Assembly (NCBI GenBank): GCA_964351195.1
Contig: CAYGNI010000036.1
Location: 1 to 16,825 of the forward strand
Direction of reading: 5' to 3'
Source: TMED27 sp964351195
GTDB lineage: Bacteria > Pseudomonadota > Alphaproteobacteria > Micavibrionales > Micavibrionaceae
DNA: 16,825 nucleotides
Shown: one piece after another, positions 7,243 to 15,000 of the stretch
How the letters are laid out: each line of letters opens with the position of its first letter
How positions within the stretch are numbered: the first letter of the stretch is position 1
Translations under genes and position numbers: made by a program
Notes under the pieces: generated by a model
The model's input: only the letters and a program-made list of their open reading frames with translations
Database searches by the model: none
Told to the model about the DNA's origin: nothing

Positions 7243-7248
7243 CTCCTT
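7243..7248 (-). promoter_or_regulatory. Ribosome binding site of rsfS (AAGGAG)
   Basis: A perfect AAGGAG on the mRNA strand is the strongest Shine-Dalgarno sequence I saw in the window. The only frame-compatible candidates at normal distance are ATT (eight bases on) and CTG (eleven bases on). This is the main evidence that rsfS starts upstream of the TTG at 7168. Confidence 0.6.
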
Positions 7249-7275
7249 TCTGTTAAATGCACCTCTACAGGCAAC

Positions 7276-7300
7276 AAAAAAGCCGAACGAAACGCTCGAC
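7276..7300 (-). terminator. Intrinsic terminator or attenuator upstream of rsfS
   Basis: On the minus strand GTCGAGCG (7300-7293), loop TTT, CGTTCGGC (7289-7282) form an 8-bp stem with two G-T wobbles. Six Ts follow at once (7281-7276). It lies about 135 bases downstream of a strong promoter and 28 bases before the rsfS ribosome binding site. It could end a small RNA, act as an attenuator for rsfS, or catch read-through from nadD. Confidence 0.65.
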
Positions 7301-7411
7301 CTAGCCGCAGACATACAGGGGTTAGTTTGAATTATATCGAAAGGCATAAGACGTTTATGCAACTCTCAGCCCCCGATCTGTTTCATGTGTAAGATGTAAA
7401 ATCAAACTCAT
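7276..7411 (-). ncRNA. Candidate small RNA or structured leader between nadD and rsfS
   Basis: A transcript from the promoter at 7446-7418 to the terminator T run would be about 135 nt. I see several complementary segments. GCATAA (7360-7355) pairs with TTATGC (7349-7344) around a 5-base loop, and is extended by GAGAG (7367-7363) with CTTTC (7343-7339). GGGG (7374-7371) pairs with CCCC (7321-7318), continued by ACA with TGT and ACAT (7388-7385) with ATGT (7314-7311). AGTTTGA (7408-7402) is complementary to TCAAACT (7330-7324); that pairing crosses the GGGG/CCCC helix, so it would be a pseudoknot or an alternative fold. I see no open reading frame of note. It matches no RNA family I can name; 4.5S RNA and the TPP riboswitch were considered and rejected. 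A 6S-type RNA or an attenuator leader remains possible. Confidence 0.45.
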
Positions 7412-7417
7412 ACTACT

Positions 7418-7446
7418 ATTATAAGTCTTGTAGCACCCTTTGACAA
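7418..7446 (-). promoter_or_regulatory. Sigma-70-type promoter upstream of rsfS
   Basis: On the minus strand TTGTCA (7446-7441), one mismatch from consensus, is followed after exactly 17 bases by a perfect TATAAT (7423-7418). Transcription would begin near 7411. It sits 46 bases beyond the nadD stop, so the rsfS-rlmH-envC-ctpA block can be transcribed independently of proA-nadD, unless transcription ends at the hairpin at 7300-7276. Confidence 0.7.
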
Positions 7447-7491
7447 TGAATCCTTATGACGTTATGCACAAATCAGGAGCCTACAACAAGA

Positions 7492-8115
7492 TTAACCACC
7501 TGAATTCAATAGATTATTCCGAATTTCCGTCGAGGAAATATTAACCATCTTTTTTTGCATCATCCAGTATGTTGTCCCCGAATCGAGCGGCAATTTACCC
7601 CCTTTATCAATGAAGACATGTTTTTGCTTTGAATACATCCGGTAGGGGCAATTCCGCACCAAAGACCGCGCAGGACTACGCGTCAGATGAACCATACAGA
7701 TTTCACCAAGCAGCTTTTGCCAGTAATTCCATTTGTGAAGACCAAGTGCATTATCCATACCGCTGATCCATACAAAATCAGTATGCGGATAATAGCGATT
7801 AAGCTTTTTGATGGTTTCATAGGTAATGGAGGTATGCAAATCAGCCTCAATGCCCGAAATCAAAATCTTGGGATGATCGACAAGCTCTTCACACAAGGCA
7901 ATCCGCTCATCCATCGCCGCCGCCTGCACATCCTTAATCGGATTTTGGGGCGTTACCAACCACCATACGGCATCCAGATCCAACCCCTTAAGCGCAGCCT
8001 GCGAAATATGCACATGGCCCTCATGCGGCGGATTAAACGACCCGCCCAAAAGCCCCACGCGCATATTTTTCCAACGCTGTGAATTCAAAAGCTTTGGATG
8101 CGTGAAGATCGACAT
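7492..8115 (-). CDS. nadD: Nicotinate-nucleotide adenylyltransferase
   Basis: The 207-residue product has the nucleotidyltransferase signature GGSFNPPHEGH (residues 24-34, with the HxGH motif), the substrate segment WWLVTPQNPIK, FVWISGMDNALGLHKW, and the C-terminal ISSTEIR (193-199). It adenylates nicotinate mononucleotide to deamido-NAD in NAD synthesis. The ATG at 8115 leaves 18 bases after proA. An internal ATG at residue 18 is closer to the fold core, but related alphaproteobacterial proteins usually carry a similar N-terminal lead. proA before and rsfS after is a common arrangement in the class. Confidence 0.95.
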   Translation of the reverse strand: MSIFTHPKLLNSQRWKNMRVGLLGGSFNPPHEGHVHISQAALKGLDLDAVWWLVTPQNPIKDVQAAAMDERIALCEELVDHPKILISGIEADLHTSITYETIKKLNRYYPHTDFVWISGMDNALGLHKWNYWQKLLGEICMVHLTRSPARSLVRNCPYRMYSKQKHVFIDKGGKLPLDSGTTYWMMQKKMVNISSTEIRNNLLNSGG

Positions 8116-8133
8116 AAAGGATAAGCCTGTTCT

Positions 8134-9423
8134 TTAAGGGCGCGTCTGGCCCTGACCGTGAATAAGGTATTTATAGGTACAGAGCTGCTCCAGCCCCACA
8201 GGACCCCGCGCATGCATCTTACCCGTGGCAATACCGATCTCCGCGCCCATACCAAACTCGCCGCCATCAGCAAACTGTGTCGAAGCATTATGCACGACAA
8301 TGCCGCTATCGACATTCGCCTGAAAATAAGCCACCGCAGCGCCGTCTTCCGCCAGAATGGAATCCGTATGATGCGAACCGTTAGAGTTAATATGCTCAAC
8401 CGCTTCTTCCACGCCGTTTACAACCGCGCAAGATAGTTTGGCGTCCAGATATTCCGTCGTCCAGTCCTCAGCCGTAGCAACGCCAATACGCTCATCCAAC
8501 CCTTGCACAATGTTGTCACCGACAATCTCGCAGCCACCATCAAGCAGCTTGGCCAGAACATCCTTCGCCACCTGCGTGTCCAAATCCTTATCCAGCAAAA
8601 GCGTTTCCATCGCTCCGCAAATACCCGTACGGCGTAGCTTGGCGTTATGCGCCACCTCCACAGCAATCTCAGGTTTAACACTGGGGTGGATGTAAACATG
8701 ACAAATCCCATCCAAATGCGAGAACACAGGCATTTTCGCCTGATCCATCACACGCTTAATGAGGCTCTTACCGCCACGCGGAATAATCGCATCAATCGTA
8801 TGTGCGCTTTCCAGCATCGCACCAACAGCCTCACGGTCTGAGGTGGGGATCATCGACACCGCAGCTTCGGGAATATTGTGTTCCTTCAGCGTGTCTTGAA
8901 TAAGAGAATGCAACGCAAGCGAGCTATGCAGACTTTCCGAACCGCCGCGCAAAATCACCGCATTACGGGACTTCAAACATAAGGCTGCCGCATCAATCGT
9001 GACATTCGGACGGGATTCATAAATCATACCCAAAACCCCAATCGGCACAGCCACGCGCTGTATCTTAAGGCCATTAGGGCGGTCCGCCGTCCACAGCACG
9101 CGGCCAACAGGATCATCCAAATCCATGATCACCTCGACGCCGCTTGCCATACCTTCGACGCGGTCTTCATTGAGCATCAAACGGTCGAGTAGGGCGCTAT
9201 TAAGGCCCTTTTCTTTACCGGCATCCAGATCTTTTTGATTGGCTTCGAGAATAGCATCAACATTGCCTCGCAGCTTTTGCGCGAGGGTTTTAAGAACCGC
9301 ATTAATATCCTTTTCAGACACCTGCGCAAGCTTAAAACTCGCACGCTTTGCGTCCTGACTAAGCTCATCGACAATCTGTTGAGGGGAGTTTTGTTGTGTT
9401 TTAGCCGCTGCTGCGTCTGACAT
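8134..9423 (-). CDS. proA: Glutamate-5-semialdehyde dehydrogenase (gamma-glutamyl phosphate reductase)
   Basis: The 429-residue product is full length for ProA. It shows GVLGMIYESRPNVTIDAAALCLKS-type sequence (about 129-152), the glycine-rich NAVILRGGSES (154-164), IIPRGGKSLI (213-222), the catalytic cysteine in RRTGICGAMETLL (Cys269), and near the end FADGGEFGMGAEIGIATGKMHARGP. It reduces gamma-glutamyl phosphate with NADPH in the second step of proline synthesis. proB, its usual partner, is not in the window; atpF lies 49 bases upstream instead. AAGG about eight bases before the ATG supports the start. Confidence 0.97.
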   Translation of the reverse strand: MSDAAAAKTQQNSPQQIVDELSQDAKRASFKLAQVSEKDINAVLKTLAQKLRGNVDAILEANQKDLDAGKEKGLNSALLDRLMLNEDRVEGMASGVEVIMDLDDPVGRVLWTADRPNGLKIQRVAVPIGVLGMIYESRPNVTIDAAALCLKSRNAVILRGGSESLHSSLALHSLIQDTLKEHNIPEAAVSMIPTSDREAVGAMLESAHTIDAIIPRGGKSLIKRVMDQAKMPVFSHLDGICHVYIHPSVKPEIAVEVAHNAKLRRTGICGAMETLLLDKDLDTQVAKDVLAKLLDGGCEIVGDNIVQGLDERIGVATAEDWTTEYLDAKLSCAVVNGVEEAVEHINSNGSHHTDSILAEDGAAVAYFQANVDSGIVVHNASTQFADGGEFGMGAEIGIATGKMHARGPVGLEQLCTYKYLIHGQGQTRP

Positions 9424-9472
9424 GGGTAACCTTTTTTGAGTTGTTTCACGCTAATATAGCGCAAAAGCAGGA

Positions 9473-9961
9473 TTAGTGAAGCTTTTGTCCGATATCTTGT
9501 ATCGAGCTTTCAACTAACGTCTCATTGGTTTTCTTGTCAAGTTTCTCGGCAATAATTTCCGCAGTCGCTTCAATCGCCAGATTAGCCGCGTAGCTTTGAA
9601 TTTCATTCACGGCTGCGACTTCCATGCGTTTTAAGCGGTCTTTAAGCTGCTTTTCACGGCGTGCGAGTATTTCATCAAGATCGCGCTCAGCCTTTAAACG
9701 AATTTCCGCCGCATGCTGCTCAGCATGTTTAATAATACCCTGTGCTTCTTCAACCGCATCACGGTGTTTGCGTTGATACTGGGCCAAAAGCTCTTGTGCT
9801 TCGATGCGGAGATTTTCAGCAGTCCGCAGCTCTTCACGAACCGCTTCAATTTGCACATCCAAGTACTTTAGAATTACAGGCTTTCCATATTTGTAGACAA
9901 CAAACGCAAACGCAACAAAGGAAATTGCGTACCAGATATGTGTATCCATCAAAAAGTCCAT
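9473..9961 (-). CDS. atpF: ATP synthase Fo subunit b
   Basis: The 162-residue product has one membrane segment near the N-terminus (about 8-24) and then a long charged helix rich in Glu, Lys, Arg and Ala (YLDVQIEAVREELRTAENL onward), the stator stalk that joins Fo to F1. GGAG sits eight bases before the ATG and just after the TAG of atpF', so the two are probably coupled. It is the second of two b-type genes, as is normal in alphaproteobacteria and other bacteria with heterodimeric stalks. F1 genes are not nearby. Confidence 0.93.
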   Translation of the reverse strand: MDFLMDTHIWYAISFVAFAFVVYKYGKPVILKYLDVQIEAVREELRTAENLRIEAQELLAQYQRKHRDAVEEAQGIIKHAEQHAAEIRLKAERDLDEILARREKQLKDRLKRMEVAAVNEIQSYAANLAIEATAEIIAEKLDKKTNETLVESSIQDIGQKLH

Positions 9962-9972
9962 AAACGCGCTCC

Positions 9973-10671
9973 CTATGCCGCTTTCTTACCAATGGTTTCA
10001 ACCAGGCTTTTGGCTTTATTGATATCTGTTGAGACACCAACGATTTTCTGCGCTGCAATACTCGCAATCTCGGCCGCAATAGCATGCGTGTCTGTAAGTA
10101 CTGCATCCTTGGCCGCCAATACGGACTTCTCCGTATCCTCAATCTTTTTTGCAGCTTTCTTCTTAAAAGCCTCGTTTTTATCGGCCGTGAGGGTTTTGAT
10201 AGTCTCTTCAGTGTCTTTGAATAGTGCCGAAGCTTTTTCACGCGCCTCACTCAAAGATTCTTCATAGGCAGCCTGAGCCTCATACGCATCTTCTTTTAAA
10301 CGTTGCGCGTTATCCAGATCACTTTCAATTTTTTCCCGACGTGATTCAAGAACACCTGAAACTTCGGGTAAAGTCTTTTTCGCAAAAAACAAGTATAGGA
10401 TACCAAAGCTGATAAACATCCAGAAAATCTGGCTACTATAAGTCGTGAAATCGAGCTGCGGCAATCCTTCCACTTCTGCGTGATGCGGATCACCGTGACC
10501 TGCATCATGGGCCTCTTCAACAGATAGCTCAATCGCCGCATCTACCGCGCCATGATCTGCCGCAATATCGCTTTCAACCGCATAAGCAGGTCCAAAGCTC
10601 AGAGCCGTCAGTACAATGACCAACACGACCAAGCTTTGAACTCTAAACTGTAAATTACGGAATAACCGCAT
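9973..10671 (-). CDS. atpF': ATP synthase Fo subunit b' with N-terminal signal-like extension
   Basis: The 232-residue product is a b-type stalk subunit. Its membrane segment (about 81-97) follows the typical b' lead GLPQLDFTTYSSQIFW, and a long coiled-coil region runs from about 105 to the end. It is longer than a minimal b subunit. Residues 1-31 look like a cleavable signal peptide (RLFRNLQFR, a hydrophobic run, PAYA), and residues 32-68 are acidic with five histidines (HDAGHGDPHHAE). Similar leads occur on some alphaproteobacterial b' proteins. Since the b N-terminus faces the periplasm, the extension would lie there. atpE is 27 bases upstream and atpF 11 bases downstream. Confidence 0.9.
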   Translation of the reverse strand: MRLFRNLQFRVQSLVVLVIVLTALSFGPAYAVESDIAADHGAVDAAIELSVEEAHDAGHGDPHHAEVEGLPQLDFTTYSSQIFWMFISFGILYLFFAKKTLPEVSGVLESRREKIESDLDNAQRLKEDAYEAQAAYEESLSEAREKASALFKDTEETIKTLTADKNEAFKKKAAKKIEDTEKSVLAAKDAVLTDTHAIAAEIASIAAQKIVGVSTDINKAKSLVETIGKKAA

Positions 10672-10698
10672 CTTGCTCTCTTCTTTCGCAGCTATTGA

Positions 10699-10923
10699 TT
10701 AGCCGAAAAGCATAGCGGCGCCAAGACCGATAGGAATAATTCCAAGAGCTTCGATAAAAGCAAGAATCAGGAAGAAGTTCTTGTCGAGCTCAACTTTCGC
10801 TTGCGGGTTGCGTGCAACACCTTCCGCATATGATTTAAAGTACAAGCCCAAACCGATAGCCGCTCCAAACGCGGGCAACATTGCTAAAGCACCTGCTATT
10901 AATTTTGCTGCTTCTAATTCCAT
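10699..10923 (-). CDS. atpE: ATP synthase Fo subunit c
   Basis: The 74-residue hairpin protein has two membrane helices (about 5-29 and 50-73) joined by a polar loop with ARNPQ (37-41). The proton-carrying carboxylate is Glu58 in FIEALGI. No sodium-binding signature (Gln in helix 1, Ser or Thr after the Glu) is seen, so proton coupling is inferred. Two features are unusual. Pro17 and Pro64 lie inside the helices, and the helix-1 glycine motif reads GAAIGLG (20-26), with Ala22 in place of one glycine. AAGGA lies about ten bases before the ATG. It is the third gene of the Fo cluster. Confidence 0.95.
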   Translation of the reverse strand: MELEAAKLIAGALAMLPAFGAAIGLGLYFKSYAEGVARNPQAKVELDKNFFLILAFIEALGIIPIGLGAAMLFG

Positions 10924-11008
10924 TTTTTAACGTCCTTTTCTTTTGTTAAAGTTAAACCTGTTCAATTAAAATTCGTAAATCTTGTGTACGCGCCATGTCT
11001 TCGCATAA

Positions 11009-11764
11009 TCAATGATGCAAATCAACCGCATCTTTCAAATAAACGCATGAGAGAATGGCAAAAACATAAGCCTGTATGAGAGCAACCAGTAATTCAAAAA
11101 GCAACATTAGCACTGATATAAAAGCAGGTGCAAAACCCACCAGAAAACCCCAGCTCGCCATTCCTGTGGCCGCGACAGCAAATCCCGCAATAATCTTCAA
11201 CATAATATGTCCTGCCATCATATTGGCAAACAAACGCACAGAGAGCGTCATAGGCCGCACAAAGAAAGAAATCAATTCGATCGGAATAATCACCGGCAGA
11301 ATCCACCAGGGAACGCCCGACGGTACAAACATGCTTAAAAATTTGATGCCATGGTTAATAAATCCAAAAATAATGACAGCAAAGAAGACAGTCAGCGCCA
11401 ACGCACCTGTCACTGCCAAATGGCTGGTATACGTGAAAGAATAAGGGAGTAGCCCCAATAGATTCCCTACAAGGACAAATATAAAAAGCGTGAATATAAA
11501 GGGGAAAAACTTACGCCCTTTAGAACCGATGTTATCCCGCACCATCTTGGCAACAAATTCATACAACAGCTCCCCGCACATTTGCATGCGTCCCGGAACC
11601 ATCTCTTTTTTCTTCATGGCGATGGATAAAAAGACAGTGGAGAGAATAATCCCGAACGTCATCCACAAAGCGGAATTTGTATAAGTAAGATCAATACCAT
11701 TGAAGGTGAAGTCAGAGTTCTTGAAAACTTCTTTAATCACAAACTGCTCAACAGGATTAGCCAT
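11009..11764 (-). CDS. atpB: ATP synthase Fo subunit a
   Basis: The 251-residue integral membrane protein has several hydrophobic segments. The conserved helix containing the essential arginine reads RPMTLSVRLFANMMAGH, with Arg177 as the residue facing the c ring. Other family landmarks are VGNLLGLLPYSF (99-110) and the C-terminal ALIQAYVFAILSCVYL. It forms the two half-channels for protons beside the c ring. The ATG at 11764 has only a weak purine-rich site upstream. It follows atpI by 82 bases and precedes atpE by 85 bases; neither gap holds a gene or a convincing terminator. Confidence 0.96.
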   Translation of the reverse strand: MANPVEQFVIKEVFKNSDFTFNGIDLTYTNSALWMTFGIILSTVFLSIAMKKKEMVPGRMQMCGELLYEFVAKMVRDNIGSKGRKFFPFIFTLFIFVLVGNLLGLLPYSFTYTSHLAVTGALALTVFFAVIIFGFINHGIKFLSMFVPSGVPWWILPVIIPIELISFFVRPMTLSVRLFANMMAGHIMLKIIAGFAVAATGMASWGFLVGFAPAFISVLMLLFELLVALIQAYVFAILSCVYLKDAVDLHH

Positions 11765-11846
11765 ATCTAACTCTTATTCTTAACATTCAAAATTTTGGTT
11801 TTAATAGCGGCTTTTTGCGGTATAGGCAATGGTCAAAAGCAAAAAA

Positions 11847-12065
11847 TTACGCTTTTTTATCGTCTTTTCCCACGCTATCTGAAGGGGCCGGATTATTCAT
11901 GGCTTTCTGGGCTTTATAGGTCGCATAAACAAGGCCAATGACAAGAAAGCAAATCAGCCCCCACGGCTGTGTAGGAAAGAAAAAATCAACGCCATAACCA
12001 ATGACACCGCTTGCGATCACTGTCGCGAGAAAACTATACCCCTGATTGGAAGAATCAGCCGACAT
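11847..12065 (-). CDS. atpI: AtpI/AtpZ-type small membrane protein of ATP synthase operon
   Basis: The 72-residue product has two hydrophobic segments (about 12-27 and 34-50) separated by the FFFPTQPWG turn, the usual GxxxD...PWG pattern of AtpI-like proteins, and a charged C-terminal tail. Family members help assemble the c ring or carry magnesium; the exact role is not settled. Position first in the Fo cluster supports the call. It starts five bases after the smc stop, and the purine-rich AGAGGAG directly abuts the ATG, an unusually short spacing that suggests translation coupled to smc termination. Confidence 0.82.
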   Translation of the reverse strand: MSADSSNQGYSFLATVIASGVIGYGVDFFFPTQPWGLICFLVIGLVYATYKAQKAMNNPAPSDSVGKDDKKA

Positions 12066-12070
12066 CTCCT

Positions 12071-15000
12071 CTACGCCGCCTCATCAAGGAAATCAAAGCT
12101 TTGCTGGAGATCTACAGACACAAGCTGCGACACACCTTTTTCGCTCATCGTCACACCATAGAGACGATCCATCCGCGCCATAGAAAGCCTGTGGTGCGTA
12201 ATAATAAGAAAACGTGTCTCCCCACGCTCAGCAATCTCCTCAAGAAGATCACACACGCGATCCACATTGGCATCATCAAGCGGCGCATCAATCTCATCCA
12301 GCACACAAATCGGTGATGGATTCGTCAAGAACATCGCAAAGATCAATGCAATCGACGCCAAAGTCTGCTCGCCCCCGGATAGCAGTGACAGCGATTGCAA
12401 AGACTTACCCGGCGGCTGTGCAAAAATCTCGAGGCCCGCGCCAAGTGGGTCTTTCGCCTGCACCTCTTCATCATCAACAAGCGCCAGATGCGCCTTACCG
12501 CCGCCAAAAAGTTGCACGAACAAGCGTTGGAAATGCGCATTCACATGCTCAAACGCACCCAAAAGCCGCTCTCTGGCTTCCGCATTAATCTTGTTAATCC
12601 CTGAGCGCAGCTCGGCAATCGCCTCCATAAGGTCGTTACGCTCATGGATGAGAGTAGTCACTTCTTTTTCTAAAACCTGCGCCTCATCATCAGCCTGCAA
12701 ATTTACAGGGCCAATCATATCGCGCTCACGGATCAACTTCTCTTTTTTACCACGCAGAGAGTCCAAATCGCCCAAATCCTTGTCCATATCGATTGCGGAA
12801 TGCTGAGGCAGCTCTTGCGGCTTCATCTCGAATTTCTCTTCAATCGAGGCTTCCATACCCTCAATTTGCTCCTGAATGGCTGACAAGGTCGCCTGTGCAC
12901 TTGCTCGCGATTCGCGCGCCGTCGACAACGCAGCTTCCGCCTCTTTCAAAGCCTTGGTCGTTTCGGCAACTTCGTTTTCGCGCTCCGCCAGAGCTTCCGC
13001 AGCATCATTACGTGCACTCTCAATCGATGATATTTTCGAGAGCAATTCTTCTTGCTGCTTTTGAGTATCCCTGGGCTGAGAGGTCAAGGCCTCAACCTTA
13101 TCGGTTAAATCATCCTGCCGCGCCGTAAGCTGCTTTATGCGTTCACGCGAGCGAATAGAACGGTTTTGAAGGCTAACGCGCTCATCCCCAATCGCATTGA
13201 GCCGCGCCTTGCGTGTATTTTGCTGCTGCACATAAATATCATAAGCCCGCACAGCATTGGATAAAGATTCCCGCGCCTCCAAAAGGCTTGCGCGCAATTC
13301 ATCCAATCGTTCGGTTTTATCGCTATCGGAATTTTCATTCAAAAGCGCAATCGCTTTCTCATCATCGGCAATCGCCGCCACAAGCTCCGCCTCATCATCC
13401 TTCGCCATCTGCAAGACCTGCTCGAGGCGGGTAATCTCGCTCTCAATGCGCGCCTGCGTTTCACGCAAATTCGTCCACTCCGAGCGCTTCACGCTAAGTT
13501 CGGAATCATTGACGCGGATATCTTCAGAAATCTGGCTACGCTTGCCGGTGAGCTCTTCTTGCTTTTTCAAAGCTTTCTCAAGATCCTTGCGCGCACCATC
13601 GACCAGCTTCTCAATATTTGGCCGCTGCTTCAAAAGCTCATGTAGCTTGTTCTTTTGCTCCAAATGCTGGCTGTGGCGGTCCTTCGCCGTAGACTTAATC
13701 GCATACCCGTCCCACCGCCAATAAGACCCATCCCGTGAAACTAAGGATTGTCCTGGCTGCAACTTATCCAAAAGCGCTTCACCTTGGTTATCATCCTCAA
13801 CAACGCCGATTTGCGAGAGCGCAATCTCAAGCGCTTTCGGCGCTTTCACGTATGGCAGCAAAACCTCACACCCTTTAGGCAGAGCAGGGAGCTTATCCTT
13901 CGAGCGCGAAACAGGCAGCCACATCGCATTCGCATCGCGCTCCAAAGACGCCATCAAGGAATCCCCCAAAGCGCGCGACAAAGCCTTCTCAAACCCGCTA
14001 TCGGGCTTCACATCATTCAAAACTGGAGGAGATTTATCTTGAGAATCATCTTCAAGAAAGTCTTGTAACATACTGACTTCAGTGTCAAATTCAGACTTTC
14101 TGTTCTCAAGTGCATTGAGAGCTTCACGCGCCTCACTCACACTCTTATCTGCTGCCTCAATCGCACTCTGATTATCATGCGCATTTTGCTTAAGGGTCAC
14201 GAGCTTCGCCTCGAGTGAGTCTACCAAAGCCTTTAGATCCGCGTCTTTTTGGGCATCTTTATTATTCGCCTGCGCCGCTTTAAGCTCCTCTTGTGCATTC
14301 GCAATCCGTCCGCGCACAGATTCCAACCGCTTTGTATTACTTTCAAAACGTTGTTCCGCCGCCTCGCGCTGTGCCTTGGCTTGTGCTGTACTTTGCATCA
14401 ACGCGTTATACTGCTCCTCAAGACGCAGAACTTTGGCTTCCAGCTCTTCTTTTGCCGCGTTCTTTTGTTCAAGCTTGCCGCTTTCCTGATCCTGCTCAGC
14501 AATGATCTTCTTATGCTCTTCTTCCAACCGCTCCAGCAGGCCGCTGCTTTCCACAAGGCTTTGCTCCTCATGCGCCATATCTGTTTGCGCTTGCGTAAGC
14601 TGATCCTTACTTTCCTGTAAAAGCTGCTCACGACGCCCAGCCTCATCTTCCAGCCGCTGCAAAACAAGACGCTGCGTTTGCAACGTCGCCGCCATCTCCG
14701 CCTCTTTACGGCGCAAATTAGGAAGGTCTTCACTTTGTGTATTCTGCGTTTTGGTTAGCTGCGTCACCGCCGCCAGGTGCTCTGCCACATGGCTTTCAGC
14801 TTCGTCAAAGGCTTTACGTGTCACCTGCGTCTTGTCGTGCAAAGCCTGCCATTCCATATAAGCGAGCAAAATCTCAAGCTGACGGATTTGCGTGCTGATA
14901 TTACGGTAACGCCCGGCTTGACGAGCCTGACGCTTCAAACCACCGAGGCGGCCTTCCATACTGCCCAGAATATCTTCAATCCGAACAAGATTGGTATCCG

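Noticed and set aside
7364..7374. GGGGGCTGAGA in the rsfS leader, resembling the start of a TPP riboswitch
   Set aside because: The second conserved block of the THI box (ACCTGATC and GGATAATACC) is absent downstream, and rsfS is not a thiamine gene.
7276..7411. 4.5S SRP RNA as an identity for the candidate RNA
   Set aside because: The invariant GGAAGGAAGCAGCC-like apical motif of SRP RNA is not present.
9424..9472. Possible promoter or terminator between atpF and proA (TATATT and a 5-bp stem CGCTA-TAT-TAGCG)
   Set aside because: The -35 match is poor and no T run follows the stem on the minus strand, so neither call is supported.
12267..12806. Plus-strand open frame (179 codons), serine-rich, antisense to smc
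   Set aside because: It covers the conserved SMC C-terminal ATPase region; the Ser and Ala richness is what the opposite strand of such codons gives.
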